DNA from: a virus
IMG/VR virus record: IMGVR_UViG_3300048928_000645
Span: 1 to 31,589 of that record
Reading direction: 5' to 3' (one strand)
DNA: 31,589 bases
Shown: piece by piece, positions 23,572 to 30,824 of the stretch
How the letters are laid out: every line of letters begins with the position of its first letter
Numbering within the stretch: the first letter of the stretch is position 1
The notes under the pieces: generated by a model
Seen by the model: the letters and a program-made list of their open reading frames with translations, nothing else
The model's database searches: none
Told to the model about the DNA's origin: nothing
Made by a program: the position numbers and the translations under genes

Positions 23572-24765
23572 ATGGGCGACTATCATCACGGCGTCGAGGT
23601 CATCGAGATTAATGATGGCACGCGCACCATTTCCACCGTCTCGACGGCCATCATCGGCATGGTCTGCACGGCCAGCGATGCTGACGACAAGACGTTTCCC
23701 CTTAATGAGCCGGTGCTGATTACCAGCGTGCAAACGGCGATCGGTAAGGCCGGTAAAAAAGGCACGCTGTCAAAATCCCTGCAGGCCATTGCCGACCAGT
23801 GCAAGCCGGTCATTGTGGTGGTGCGCGTTCCCGAAGGTATCGAAGACCCGGACGACCCGGAAGCGGCGCAGAAAGAGACCATTTCCAACATCATCGGCAC
23901 GACCGACGAATACGGCAAATACACCGGGCTGAAAGCGCTGTTAACGGCGAAAACCGTCACCGGCGTTAAGCCGCGAATTCTCGGCGTGCCGGGGCTGGAT
24001 ACGCAGGAAGTGGCGACCGCACTCGCGTCAACCTGCCAGAGCCTGCGCGCGTTCGGCTACGTGAGCGCGTGGGGCTGTAAGACCATTTCCGACGCCATCA
24101 AATACCGTGAGAACTTCAGCCAGCGCGAGCTGATGGTGATTCACCCTGATTTTCTGGCATGGGACACCACGGCGAACGAAACCGATATTGCGTGGGCGAC
24201 TGCCCGCGCGCTCGGCCTGCGTGCCAGAATCGACCAGGAGACCGGCTGGCACAAAACGCTGTCCAACGTCGGCGTGAATGGCGTCACCGGCGTCAGCGCC
24301 TCGGTCTCATGGGATTTGCAGGAGCAGGCCACCGACGCCAACCTGCTGAATCAAGCCGGGGTGACAACGCTCATCCGCAACGACGGCTTTAAATTCTGGG
24401 GTAACCGCACCTGCTCGGACGATCCGTTATTCGTGTTTGAAAACTACACCCGCACGGCGCAGGTGCTGGCCGATACCATGGCGGAAGCGCACGCGTGGGC
24501 GATGGATAAACCCGTTTCCGCAACGCTCATCCGCGACATCGTCGCCGGTATCAATGCCAAATTCCGCGAGCTGAAAAACAACGGCTATATCGTTGACTGC
24601 TCCTGCTGGTACGACCCGGAGTCAAACACCGTGGAAACCCTGAAAGCCGGGAAGCTGTATATCGATTACGACTACACCCCCGTCCCGCCGCTGGAAAACC
24701 TGACCCTGCGCCAGCGCATCACCGATACCTATCTGGCAGACCTGTCAGACTCGGTCAACAGCTAA
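23572..24765 (+). CDS. FI: Tail sheath protein FI
   Basis: The contractile sheath subunit, 397 residues. The start MGDYHHGVEVIEINDGTRTI matches P2 FI (396) and has GGAG upstream; an earlier in-frame start would read through the G terminator. Conserved blocks: STAIIGMVCTASDADDKTFP, VTGVKPRILGVPGLDTQEVA near 155-175, GWHKTLSNVGVNGVTG near 225-240, and GKLYIDYDYTPVPPLENLT near the end. First gene of the last late operon; FII follows after 12 bp. Confidence 0.97.
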   Translation: MGDYHHGVEVIEINDGTRTISTVSTAIIGMVCTASDADDKTFPLNEPVLITSVQTAIGKAGKKGTLSKSLQAIADQCKPVIVVVRVPEGIEDPDDPEAAQKETISNIIGTTDEYGKYTGLKALLTAKTVTGVKPRILGVPGLDTQEVATALASTCQSLRAFGYVSAWGCKTISDAIKYRENFSQRELMVIHPDFLAWDTTANETDIAWATARALGLRARIDQETGWHKTLSNVGVNGVTGVSASVSWDLQEQATDANLLNQAGVTTLIRNDGFKFWGNRTCSDDPLFVFENYTRTAQVLADTMAEAHAWAMDKPVSATLIRDIVAGINAKFRELKNNGYIVDCSCWYDPESNTVETLKAGKLYIDYDYTPVPPLENLTLRQRITDTYLADLSDSVNS

Positions 24766-24777
24766 GGAGCTCAGAGC

Positions 24778-25296
24778 ATGGCGTTACCACGCAAACTGAA
24801 ATACCTGAACATGTTTAACGACGGTCTCAGCTACATGGGCGTCGTTGAATCCGTCACCCTGCCAAAGCTGACCCGCAAGCTTGAGAAATATCGCGGCGGC
24901 GGGATGCCGGGCTCGGTGTCGATTGACCTCGGCCTCGACGACGACGCGCTGTCGCTTGAGTGGACGCTGGGCGGTCTGCCTGACGTCGAACTGTGGGCGC
25001 AGTACGCGTCACCGGGCGCGGATAGCGTGCCGCTGCGCTTCACCGGCTCGTTCCAGCGCGATGACACCGGCGCAATTTCAGCCGTTGAGGTGGTCATGCG
25101 TGGCCGTCACAAGGAGTACGACGGCGGCGAGAACAAACAGGGCGAAAGCGGCACGACCAAAATCGCGACCGAGTGCTCGTACTACCAGCTCACGATCGAC
25201 GGCAAAGAGGTCATAGAGATTGACGTCGTCAACATGGTGATGAAAGTCGACGGCGTCGACCGTCTCGCTGAGCACCGCCGGGCGATTGGCCTGTAA
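24778..25296 (+). CDS. FII: Tail tube protein FII
   Basis: The 172-residue tube subunit, same length as P2 FII. Blocks: MALPRKLKYLNMFNDGLSYMG at the start, VTLPKLTRKLEKYRGGGMPG near 25-45, LSLEWTLGGLPD near 58, VVMRGRHKEYDGGENKQGE near 105-125. It polymerises round the tape measure T inside the sheath. TAAGGAG just upstream is a strong ribosome binding site. Confidence 0.96.
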   Translation: MALPRKLKYLNMFNDGLSYMGVVESVTLPKLTRKLEKYRGGGMPGSVSIDLGLDDDALSLEWTLGGLPDVELWAQYASPGADSVPLRFTGSFQRDDTGAISAVEVVMRGRHKEYDGGENKQGESGTTKIATECSYYQLTIDGKEVIEIDVVNMVMKVDGVDRLAEHRRAIGL

Positions 25297-25356
25297 CCCG
25301 TTAACCGGTCAGCCAGGCTGGCCGGTCACTTACTCACATTCAAAGAGAGCAACATC

Positions 25357-25665
25357 ATGGAAAACATCAACGAAACCGCCACCACTGAAACCGAAAACCC
25401 AAACATTGTGATCCTCGATAATCCCGTCATGCGCGGTGAGCAAAAAATCGAACAGGTCACCGTGTCCAAACCCAACGCCGGTACTCTGCGCGGCGTGAGT
25501 CTGGCCTCGCTGGCAAACTCTGATGTCGATGCGCTGATTAAGGTGCTGCCGCGTATGACGTACCCGGCGCTGACCGAGCCCGAGGTCACGCGTCTGGAAG
25601 CGTCAGACCTGATTTTGTTCGCCGGTAAGGTGGTTGGTTTTTTGTCACCATCTTCGGCTCGCTGA
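25357..25665 (+). CDS. E: Tail assembly chaperone E
   Basis: A 102-residue tail assembly chaperone, the unshifted product of the E/E' pair. It contains NPVMRGEQKIEQVTVSKPNAGTL-like residues near 24-45 and LRGVSLASLANSDVDALIKVLPRMTYPAL near 45-73, as in P2 gpE. It is not expected in the virion but helps T and FII assemble. The heptamer TTTTTTG at 25638 near its 3' end permits a -1 frameshift into E'. Confidence 0.92.
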   Translation: MENINETATTETENPNIVILDNPVMRGEQKIEQVTVSKPNAGTLRGVSLASLANSDVDALIKVLPRMTYPALTEPEVTRLEASDLILFAGKVVGFLSPSSAR

Positions 25666-25820
25666 CCTTCCCGGATAACTTTTCGGTCGATGACCTGATG
25701 GCGGATATCGCGGTGATATTTCACTGGCCGCCATCAGAGCTAAATTCCCTGAGCGTGACCGAGCTCATCACATGGCGCGAAAAGGCGCTGCAGCGAAGCG
25801 GACACCACCATGAGCAATAA
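25357..25820 (+). CDS. E': Frameshifted tail chaperone E+E' (-1 programmed shift)
   Basis: Reading E up to the slippery heptamer and then the -1 frame gives a fusion of about 154 residues (P2 E+E' about 142). Codons in the zero frame are GGT TTT TTG; after the slip the frame runs GTC ACC ATC onward to TAA at 25818-25820 without stops. The E' part has FGSLTFPDNFSVDDLMADI and VTELITWREKALQRSGHHHE. It ends 11 bp inside T. E' has no start of its own, so the shift explains the otherwise empty 25666-25809. This mechanism is established for P2. Confidence 0.88.
25638..25644 (+). promoter_or_regulatory. -1 ribosomal frameshift slippery site
   Basis: T TTT TTG in the zero frame of E, the same heptamer as in P2 E/E'. 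Both tRNAs can re-pair one base back. No strong stem immediately downstream was identified by eye. Confidence 0.88.
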
Positions 25821-28257
25821 CGTCAGGATTGAGGTACTGCTGAACGCAGTAGACCGGGCAAGCCGACCGCTTAAAGCTATCCAGACTGCCAGCAAGACCC
25901 TTGCCGGCGATATCCGCACTTCACAAAACAGCCTGCGCGATCTGAATGCGCAGGCTGGCCGAATTGACGGATTCAGGAAAGCGAGCGCACAGCTTGCCGT
26001 GACCGGCCAGTCGCTTAACAAGGCCAAACAGGAAGCCGCCGCGCTGGCCGTTCAGTTTAAAAATACGCAGAACCCTACAACCGCGCAGGCGCGCGCGATG
26101 GAGGCGGCAAAAAAATCCGCTGCTGACCTGCAGCTCAAATACAACAGCCTCAGGCAGTCGGTGCAGCGCCAGCGTACCGAGCTCGCGCAGGCCGGTATTA
26201 ATACCCGCACCCTGTCGGCGGATGAGCGCCGACTGAAAACCAGCATCAGTGAAACGACCGCGCAGCTTAACCGGCAACGCGAGGCGCTGGCGCGGGTCAG
26301 TCAACAGCAGGCGCGACTGAGTCGCGTTAAAGAGCGTTATCAGGCCGGTAAATCCCTTGCCGGAGGCGCTGCAGCGGCAGGCGCGGCGGGCGTCGGTATC
26401 GCCACGGCGGGAACGATGGCCGGAGTGAAATTACTCACACCCGGTTATGACTTTGCACAGAAAAACTCTGAGCTGCAGGCCGTGCTCGGGGTCGATAAAC
26501 AGTCGCCCGAAATGGAGGCGCTGCGCAAACAGGCGCGCCAGCTCGGGGACAATACCGCTGCGTCTGCAGACGATGCGGCCAGCGCGCAGATTATCATTGC
26601 GAAAAGCGGCGGGGATGCGGCAGCGATTCAGGCGGCGACGCCGGTCACGCTGGATATGGCGCTGTCTAACCGGCGCTCGATGGAAGAAAACGCCGCGCTG
26701 CTGACGGGTATGAAATCCGCGTTTCAGATGTCAAACGACCAGATCGCACACATTGGCGACGTGCTGTCGATGACGATGAACAAAACGGCGGCTGACTTTG
26801 ACGGGCTGAGCGACGCGCTGACGTATGCCGCGCCGGTGGCAAAAAATGCCGGGGTCAGCATTGAGCAGACCGCCGCAATGGTCGGCGCGCTACATGACGC
26901 CAAAATCACCGGCTCAATGGCGGGGACGGGCAGCCGTGCCGTCCTGAGTCGACTGCAGGCTCCAACCGGTAAGGCATACGAGGCTATCAAAGAGCTCGGC
27001 GTTAAAACGTCTGACAGCAAGGGCAACACGCGCCCGATATTCGCCATTCTGAAAGAAATGCAGCGCAGTTTTGAGAAAAACAATCTCGGAACAAGCCAGA
27101 AAGGCGAGTATATGAAAACCATCTTTGGTGAGGAGGCCAGCTCGGCGGCGGCGGTACTCATGACCGCTGCCTCAAGCGGCAAGCTCGACCAGCTCACGGC
27201 GGCATTTAAAGCCTCGGACGGGAAAACCGCTGAGCTCGTTAAAATCATGCAGGACAACCTCGGCGGTGACTTCAAAGAATTTCAGTCAGCCTATGAGGCC
27301 GTCGGTACTGACCTGTTTGACCAGCAGGAGGGCTCACTGCGTGAGCTCACTAAAACCGCCACGAAATATGTTTTAAAGCTCGACGGCTGGATCACCAATA
27401 ACAAAACACTTGCGTCAACAATCGGGTTGATTGTTGGTGGTGGGCTGGCGCTGATTGGCGTGCTGGGCGGGATTGGCCTGATAGCGTGGCCGGTGGTAAC
27501 GGGTTTCAACGTGATTATGGCCGCTGCCGGTGTTATCGGTGCAAATCTGGCCGCAATGGGGGCGGCCATTGTCTCTGTGCTCGGGGCGCTTACCTGGCCG
27601 ATTGTGGCTATTGGCGTTGCCATCATCGCCGGTGCGCTGCTCATCCGCAAATACTGGGAGCCAATAAGCGCATTTTTCTCAGGCGTAATGGAGGGGATAA
27701 AGCAGGCTTTTGCCCCTGTAGTGGAGTTATTCGAACCGTTAAAGCCGGTTTTTGACTGGCTGGGTGACAAACTTAAAGCGGCGTGGCAGTGGTTTAAAGA
27801 CCTGATCGCACCGGTTAAGTCGACGCAGGAGACGCTCGACAGCTGCAAAAATGCGGGTGTGATGTTCGGTAAGATGCTGGCCGAAGCGCTGATGTTACCG
27901 CTCAAAAGCTTTAATACATTGCGTACCGGCGTTAACTGGCTGCTGGAAAAGCTCGGGGTTATCAATAAAGAATCGAGCGACCTTGACCAGAAGGCCGCTA
28001 AAGCCAGTGCCGCCACCGGCTCGCAAAATGGGTCTTATATTCCGGCAACCTCAGCATATGGCGGTTATCAGGCATATCAGCCGGTAACGGCACCCACGGG
28101 TAAGACTTACGTCGACCAGAGCAAGCCAGAATATAACATCAACCTGAATGGTGGCATCGCGCCGGGCAGCGATCTTGACCGGCAGCTCCGAGAGGCTGTC
28201 GATAAACTCGACCGTGAAAATCGTGCGCGTCAGCGCTCAAGTATGCGCCATGACTGA
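25810..28257 (+). CDS. T: Tail tape measure protein T
   Basis: The 815-residue tape measure that sets tail length and is ejected with the DNA. Residues 1-185 form an Ala/Gln/Arg-rich coiled-coil region (RASRPLKAIQTASKTLAGDI). The phage TMP core follows at about 200-500 (GYDFAQKNSELQAVLGVDKQ, SADDAASAQIIIAKSGG, LSMTMNKTAADFDGLSDAL). Membrane-like hydrophobic segments occupy about 540-620 (TIGLIVGGGLALIGVLGGIG, WPIVAIGVAIIAGALLI). The C-terminus is soluble. P2 gpT is similar in length (815). It overlaps E' by 11 bp. Confidence 0.96.
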   Translation: MSNNVRIEVLLNAVDRASRPLKAIQTASKTLAGDIRTSQNSLRDLNAQAGRIDGFRKASAQLAVTGQSLNKAKQEAAALAVQFKNTQNPTTAQARAMEAAKKSAADLQLKYNSLRQSVQRQRTELAQAGINTRTLSADERRLKTSISETTAQLNRQREALARVSQQQARLSRVKERYQAGKSLAGGAAAAGAAGVGIATAGTMAGVKLLTPGYDFAQKNSELQAVLGVDKQSPEMEALRKQARQLGDNTAASADDAASAQIIIAKSGGDAAAIQAATPVTLDMALSNRRSMEENAALLTGMKSAFQMSNDQIAHIGDVLSMTMNKTAADFDGLSDALTYAAPVAKNAGVSIEQTAAMVGALHDAKITGSMAGTGSRAVLSRLQAPTGKAYEAIKELGVKTSDSKGNTRPIFAILKEMQRSFEKNNLGTSQKGEYMKTIFGEEASSAAAVLMTAASSGKLDQLTAAFKASDGKTAELVKIMQDNLGGDFKEFQSAYEAVGTDLFDQQEGSLRELTKTATKYVLKLDGWITNNKTLASTIGLIVGGGLALIGVLGGIGLIAWPVVTGFNVIMAAAGVIGANLAAMGAAIVSVLGALTWPIVAIGVAIIAGALLIRKYWEPISAFFSGVMEGIKQAFAPVVELFEPLKPVFDWLGDKLKAAWQWFKDLIAPVKSTQETLDSCKNAGVMFGKMLAEALMLPLKSFNTLRTGVNWLLEKLGVINKESSDLDQKAAKASAATGSQNGSYIPATSAYGGYQAYQPVTAPTGKTYVDQSKPEYNINLNGGIAPGSDLDRQLREAVDKLDRENRARQRSSMRHD

Positions 28258-28269
28258 GGGGGGTAAAGC

Positions 28270-28734
28270 ATGTTAATGGTTTTAGGTTTGTTTGTGTTTG
28301 AGCGCCGCACGCTGCCCTATCAGTCCATGCAGTATTCGAAGGATTACCGCTGGGCGTCAAATGACCGTATCGGCAAGCCACCGGCTTACCAGTATCTCGG
28401 GGAAGGGGAAACCACGCGCACGCTGTCGGGCGTGCTCTATCCCGAAATTACCGGCGGACGTCTTTCACTGACCGCCATTGAGCTGATGGCCGACGAGGGG
28501 CGAGCGTGGCCGCTGATTGACGGAACGGGCATGATTCACGGCATGTATGTCATCGACAAAGTGACGCACACGCACACCGAGTTATTCAGCGACGGGGCTG
28601 CGAGAAAAATCGAGTTTAGCCTTTCGCTTAAGCGGATCGATAAATCTCTGGCGGCCATTTATGGCGACCTGAAAACGCAGGCCGACAATCTGGTCACGTC
28701 TGCCGGTAACTGGCTGGGAGGGCTGGCAGGATGA
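28270..28734 (+). CDS. U: Tail protein U
   Basis: A 154-residue member of the P2 gpU family: MLMVLGLFVFERRTLPYQS at the start, YRWASNDRIGKPPAYQYLGEG near 29-49, LSGVLYPEITGGRLSL near 54, and MIHGMYVIDKVTHTH near 93. Needed for tail completion. GAGGGGGG precedes the ATG; the stop overlaps the D start (ATGA). Confidence 0.95.
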   Translation: MLMVLGLFVFERRTLPYQSMQYSKDYRWASNDRIGKPPAYQYLGEGETTRTLSGVLYPEITGGRLSLTAIELMADEGRAWPLIDGTGMIHGMYVIDKVTHTHTELFSDGAARKIEFSLSLKRIDKSLAAIYGDLKTQADNLVTSAGNWLGGLAG

Positions 28735-29900
28735 TTACGGGAATGGATATTCAGGCCGGGGCGAAGATAGCACCGGCGTTTATGCTCAAGCTGGATAACG
28801 AGGATATCACGCAGGATTTTAGTGACCGCCTAATCAGCCTGACCATGACCGACAATCGCGGATTCGAGGCCGACCAGCTCGATATCGAGCTCGACGACAC
28901 TGACGGTCAGATAGCTTTGCCACCGCGCGGCGCAACGTTGACGCTGTGGTTAGGCTGGCAGGATTCCGCGCTGATAAAAAAGGGGTCGTTCACGGTCGAC
29001 GAAATCGAGCACAGGGGCGCGCCTGATACGCTGACCATCAGGGGGCGAAGCGCTGATTTTCGCGGGTCGCTGAACTCGCGCCGGGAGCAGTCATGGCATG
29101 ACACCACGCTCGGGCAAATTGTCGAGACGATTGCGGCACGCAATAAGCTGACGGCCAGCGTGGCCGACACGCTGAAAGCCGTCGCAGTGCCTCACATTGA
29201 CCAGTCGCAGGAATCCGACGCGGTGTTTCTGTCCCGTCTGGCTGACCGGAACGGGGCGGCGGTTTCGGTAAAAGCGGGGAAACTGTTATTCCTGAAAGCG
29301 GGGAGCGGTAAGACTGCCAGCGGAAAGCCCATTCCGCAGATGAAGCTTGAGCGCGGCGACGGCGATCGTCATCAGTTTGCCATTGCTGACCGGGAAGCCT
29401 ATACCGGCGTTACGGCAAAGTGGCTGCACACCAAAGACCCGAAGCCGCAAAAGCAAAAGGTGAAGCTCAAGAGAAAGCCCAAAGAGAAGCACCTCCGCGC
29501 GCTGCAGCACCCGAAAGCGACCAAAGCACCGGCAAAGGCCAAAGCCAAAAAAGAGCAGGAAGCGCGCGAGGGTGAGTATATGGCCGGTGAGGCTGACAAC
29601 GTGCTGGAGCTGACGACCATTTACGCGACAAAGGCGCAGGCCATGCGCGCCGCTCAGGCGAAGTGGGATAAGCTGCAGCGAGGTGTTGCGGAGTTTTCAA
29701 TATCGCTGGCTATTGGCCGCGCCGATTTATTTCCTGAAACACCAGTCGCGGTGAAAGGCTTTAAGCGCGTCATGGACGAGCAGGCTTGGATAATCAGCCG
29801 GGTGGTGCATAACCTCAACAGCAACGGCTACACGACGGGCTTAGAGCTTGAGGTTAAGGTTTCGGATGTGGAGTACGAAAGCGAAGAATTAACGCAATGA
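28731..29900 (+). CDS. D: Tail hub protein D
   Basis: The 389-residue baseplate hub/tail protein D (late control gene D family, gp27-like fold). Family blocks: KIAPAFMLKLDNEDITQDFSDRLI-like residues near 8-35, NRGFEADQLDIELDDTDG near 42-60, LTIRGRSADFRGSLNSRREQSW near 100-120, and SQESDAVFLSRLADRNGAAVSVK near 160-183. It carries a Lys/Ala-rich flexible insert at about 235-280 (KPQKQKVKLKRKPKEKHL), which is more basic than I would expect for a hub. Last gene of the FI late operon. Confidence 0.95.
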   Translation: MITGMDIQAGAKIAPAFMLKLDNEDITQDFSDRLISLTMTDNRGFEADQLDIELDDTDGQIALPPRGATLTLWLGWQDSALIKKGSFTVDEIEHRGAPDTLTIRGRSADFRGSLNSRREQSWHDTTLGQIVETIAARNKLTASVADTLKAVAVPHIDQSQESDAVFLSRLADRNGAAVSVKAGKLLFLKAGSGKTASGKPIPQMKLERGDGDRHQFAIADREAYTGVTAKWLHTKDPKPQKQKVKLKRKPKEKHLRALQHPKATKAPAKAKAKKEQEAREGEYMAGEADNVLELTTIYATKAQAMRAAQAKWDKLQRGVAEFSISLAIGRADLFPETPVAVKGFKRVMDEQAWIISRVVHNLNSNGYTTGLELEVKVSDVEYESEELTQ

Positions 29901-29976
29901 AATGTATTTAAGTGTTTGTTATATAGGGGTAAACTAATTAAAATTAACGCATCGGAAATTAAATGAGGTGCTCGCC

Positions 29977-30198
29977 ATGTTTCACTGTCCAAAATGCCAT
30001 TTTGCCGCTCACGCCCGCACAAGTCGCTATTTTACCGACACGACCAAAGAGCGCTATCACCAGTGCACAAACATCAACTGCAGCGCGACGTTTGTGACAA
30101 CTGAGACGGTCGAGCGCTTTATCGTATCGCCGGGGGTAGTAGTACCAGCGGCACCGCACCCAACATCATCAGGCCAGCAACAAATGCACTGGCAGTGA
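29977..30198 (+). CDS. ogr: Late gene activator Ogr (zinc finger)
   Basis: A 73-residue zinc-binding transcription activator of the Ogr/Delta family, which binds upstream of late promoters and contacts RNA polymerase alpha. The zinc ligands are C4, C7 (FHCPKC), C30 and C35 (HQCTNINC). The signature ARTSRYFTDTTKERYHQC is near-identical to P2 Ogr (ARTSRYITDTTKERYHQC). The start at 29977 gives the family N-terminus MFHCP. The AT-rich 76 bp leader after D has no confident promoter by eye. A strong terminator follows. Confidence 0.96.
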   Translation: MFHCPKCHFAAHARTSRYFTDTTKERYHQCTNINCSATFVTTETVERFIVSPGVVVPAAPHPTSSGQQQMHWQ

Positions 30199-30205
30199 CC
30201 AAAAG

Positions 30206-30231
30206 AAAGCCCCGCAAATACGGGGCTTTTT
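30206..30231 (+). terminator. Intrinsic terminator after ogr
   Basis: AAAGCCCCG, loop CAAATA, CGGGGCTTTTT. The stem is GCCCCG/CGGGGC flanked by A/T, ending late transcription 10 bp after the ogr stop. It is largely symmetric and may also serve the leftward gene that ends at 30241. Confidence 0.92.
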
Positions 30232-30240
30232 GTATGCTGA

Positions 30241-30648
30241 TTACTTAAAAAGCCGCGTATGTGAAAGCATGATCCCTTTTGCTTTTACTTCTGTTTCTTT
30301 CCCCATTTCATTACAGGTATCGAGCGGGTTTTCCATCACATAACCTTGTGCTTTATGCTTGTTTAGAATGTGCAGCTCTTTGACAGTTTTAAGGTAATTA
30401 ACCGGAGCATCCTTAGTCCAGATAGCCATGCAGGCACCTGCGCTGATAATTGCATCGTAAACAGTAGGGGTGATTTGGTTCTCGTTGAGTGTCACCGTCA
30501 GCGTTTCACTGCTTTTCGAAACCTCGATCGGCTGCCACGGTTTAAGTGATTTTTTGAGTGTGGAGACGTCATTTGCCTGAGAGGTAAAGGACATGAGGGC
30601 AAGGCAAAGCAGAAGCGTAGTTTTCAGAAGTTTCAAAATAATTTCCAT
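30241..30648 (-). CDS. Small secreted protein of unknown function between ogr and attR
   Basis: A 135-residue protein starting MEIILKLLKTTLLLCLALMS. It has a clear Sec signal peptide with predicted cleavage after TSQA (about residue 25). The mature part holds two cysteines (GACMAIW and LDTCNEMG), which could form a disulfide in the periplasm. I do not recognise the family. In-frame upstream ATGs at 30672 and 30711 exist, but the signal peptide supports 30648; no good Shine-Dalgarno is visible for any. It is transcribed leftward, convergent with ogr, and lies just inside the att core, so it is a lysogenic-conversion candidate. Confidence 0.65.
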   Translation of the reverse strand: MEIILKLLKTTLLLCLALMSFTSQANDVSTLKKSLKPWQPIEVSKSSETLTVTLNENQITPTVYDAIISAGACMAIWTKDAPVNYLKTVKELHILNKHKAQGYVMENPLDTCNEMGKETEVKAKGIMLSHTRLFK

Positions 30649-30698
30649 ATTAAACAGATAGTTGAAAATCATTGTGTCATTGGGGCAGTCAAAAAGTA

Positions 30699-30725
30699 AA
30701 GCCCCGCACATGACAGGGCTTTTTT
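30699..30725. terminator. Hairpin with T-run upstream of the secreted-protein gene
   Basis: AAGCCC and GGGCTT flank an 11-nt loop, followed by TTTTT on the plus strand. Rightward it would stop readthrough leaving the prophage. The stem is short. Confidence 0.6.
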
Positions 30726-30740
30726 ACGCTGAGGTCAATG

Positions 30741-30748
30741 TGTGGACG
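30741..30748 (+). repeat. Putative Int arm-type site, right side
   Basis: TGTGGACG matches the TGTGGACA repeats at the int end (7-15, 18-26) in 7 of 8 bases and lies 41 bp before the att core. It is the expected arm site on the ogr side. Between it and the core I see no second clear copy. Confidence 0.5.
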
Positions 30749-30788
30749 TGACCAGAAATAAATCCTTTTACTTCAGTGTGTTGATTCA

Positions 30789-30815
30789 AAAAAATAAGCC
30801 CGCGTTAGGGAATGG
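30789..30815 (+). other. Right attachment site core (attR, P2-like)
   Basis: AAAAAATAAGCCCGCGTTAG and the next bases GGAATGG align with the 27-bp P2 att core as I remember it (AAAAAATAAGCCCGTGTAAG, then GGAGATT), with differences concentrated at the end. It lies on the ogr side, as in P2 where attP is between ogr and int. The matching attL copy must be just left of the window. DNA to the right is host. Confidence 0.85.
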
Positions 30816-30824
30816 TTTTAACAC

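Noticed and set aside
27291-28016. Long leftward frame (241 codons) inside T
   Set aside because: Antisense shadow of the tape measure gene; low-complexity Ala/Ser/Pro composition typical of the mirror of GC-rich coding DNA.
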